From the NCBI GenBank assembly GCA_035545255.1, contig DASZYR010000013.1, positions 1 to 15,342 on the forward strand: a stretch of 15,342 nucleotides of DNA, written 5' to 3'. Positions 14,976 to 15,342 of the stretch are shown piece by piece. The translations under genes were made by a program, and so were the position numbers. The stretch comes from Dokdonella_A sp035545255. GTDB taxonomy: Bacteria; Pseudomonadota; Gammaproteobacteria; Xanthomonadales; Rhodanobacteraceae. The notes below the pieces were generated by a model that saw only the letters and a list, made by a program, of their open reading frames with translations, ran no database searches and was not told the DNA's origin. The number at the start of each line of letters is the position of its first letter. Positions within the stretch are counted from its first letter, which is position 1.

Positions 14976-15075
14976 TTTCCCCTCTCCCTTTGGGAGAGGG
15001 TAGGGTGAGGGCAGTCGGAGCGTCGAACCACCCGTGCCCTCATCCTGCCCTCTCCCGCAAGCGGGAGAGGGGAAA
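14976..15075. repeat. Long imperfect inverted repeat of the CCCTCTCCC intergenic family
   Basis: The element has ends TTTCCCCTCTCCC (14976-14988) and GGGAGAGGGGAAA (15063-15075). Inside are two local hairpins: CCCTCTCCC-TTT-GGGAGAGGG (14980-15000) and CCCTCTCCCGC-AA-GCGGGAGAGGG (15048-15071). The arms 14992-15013 and 15035-15056 also pair with only two mismatches. It begins 13 bp after the E1 stop. It is a different family from the three REP pairs and may end or stabilise the E1 transcript; no T-run follows the stems as in a standard terminator. Confidence 0.8.
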
Positions 15076-15123
15076 GGCGCGCGAGCGGACCGGTCGCGCC
15101 TACACCGAGTCCGCCGATTCACC

Positions 15124-15129
15124 TATCAT
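15124..15129 (+). promoter_or_regulatory. Possible -10 box (TATCAT) for the cyclase gene
   Basis: CTATCAT lies 10 nt before ATG 15140 and would give a very short leader. No convincing -35 box or ribosome binding site is seen between the repeat and the gene. Confidence 0.22.
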
Positions 15130-15139
15130 CGGCCGCTCC

Positions 15140-15342
15140 ATGACCGAGCGCCGCGCCCTCACGATCCTCTTCGCCGATGTCTCCGGCTCGACGAAGCTGT
15201 TCGAGGCAAGAGGCGACGAGGCTGCGATGCGGATCGTCGGCGGCGTGCTGGTCGCGCTTGCCGAGGTCGCCGCGCGGCACGGCGGGCGCGTCGTGAAGAC
15301 GATCGGCGATGAGATCATGTGCACGTTCCCGGGCCCGCTGCA
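15140..15342 (+). CDS. Class III adenylate/guanylate cyclase (5' end only)
   Basis: The first 67 residues are present; the window ends inside the gene. They begin a class III nucleotide cyclase catalytic domain, which makes cyclic AMP or cyclic GMP. ILFADVSGSTKLFE contains the first metal-binding Asp (13), and GGRVVKTIGDEIMCTF contains the second (57) with the conserved Lys53 before it. The domain starts at the very N-terminus with no sensor before it, as in proteins that carry other domains (for example FHA, adenylate/ATPase-like or TPR) after the cyclase; what follows here is unknown. ATG 15140 is chosen as it directly precedes the domain. The gene is separated from the E1 gene by the inverted repeat and is probably its own unit. 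Confidence 0.85.
   Translation, partial: MTERRALTILFADVSGSTKLFEARGDEAAMRIVGGVLVALAEVAARHGGRVVKTIGDEIMCTFPGPL

Overview
The window looks like a chromosomal stretch of a high-GC proteobacterium. The best guess is a gammaproteobacterium of the Xanthomonadales/Lysobacterales type. This rests on the short nadK-type NAD kinase with its SAHGPILPLGS segment, the fused E1 alpha/beta dehydrogenase, the pair of bacillopeptidase F-like secreted proteases, and the intergenic REP-type repeats (CGTCATTCCGGCGAAAGCC and CCCTCTCCC families). This placement is inference from remembered family features; no search was run.

Left edge (1-1500). This part differs in composition and is accessory-like. It starts with the 3' end of a gene for a very cysteine-rich protein (12 Cys in the last 93 residues). 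That gene's stop codon overlaps the GTG start of a 76-residue protein with two CxxC pairs and a hydrophobic C-terminal tail. By hand count, bases 361-540 are about 36% GC, against roughly 65-75% in the rest of the window. Beyond it lie a doubtful small ORF, a gene that seems split by a -1 frameshift (710-1248), and about 250 bp of coding-like but broken sequence. The pattern recalls a toxin-tip/immunity cassette next to decaying remnants, but no family is recognised.

Core block 1 (1501-6233, all plus strand). nadK is followed by two tandem, paralogous secreted S8 proteases joined by an ATGA overlap, then a cytosolic 5'-nucleotidase overlapping the second protease by 23 nt. This looks like one transcription unit. 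Functionally, the protease pair sits between two nucleotide-metabolism genes.

Core block 2 (6300-9960). After a REP element come a small minus-strand protein of unknown function, a large polytopic membrane protein resembling GT39/PMT-type glycosyltransferases (plus), and a NodB-type polysaccharide deacetylase (minus) converging on it with a 4-bp gap. A role of the last two in cell-surface glycans is plausible.

Core block 3 (10096-14962, plus). A glutaryl-CoA dehydrogenase is followed by a REP element, a GNAT acetyltransferase and a glutathione S-transferase-like protein sharing an ATGA overlap, another REP element, and a fused E1 alpha/beta 2-oxoacid dehydrogenase. A 100-bp inverted repeat then separates these from the start of a class III adenylate/guanylate cyclase gene cut by the window end.

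I did not find a clear new defence or mobile system. The most unusual parts are the cysteine-rich/CxxC-membrane gene pair at the left edge, the tandem protease pair, and the covarying REP hairpins.
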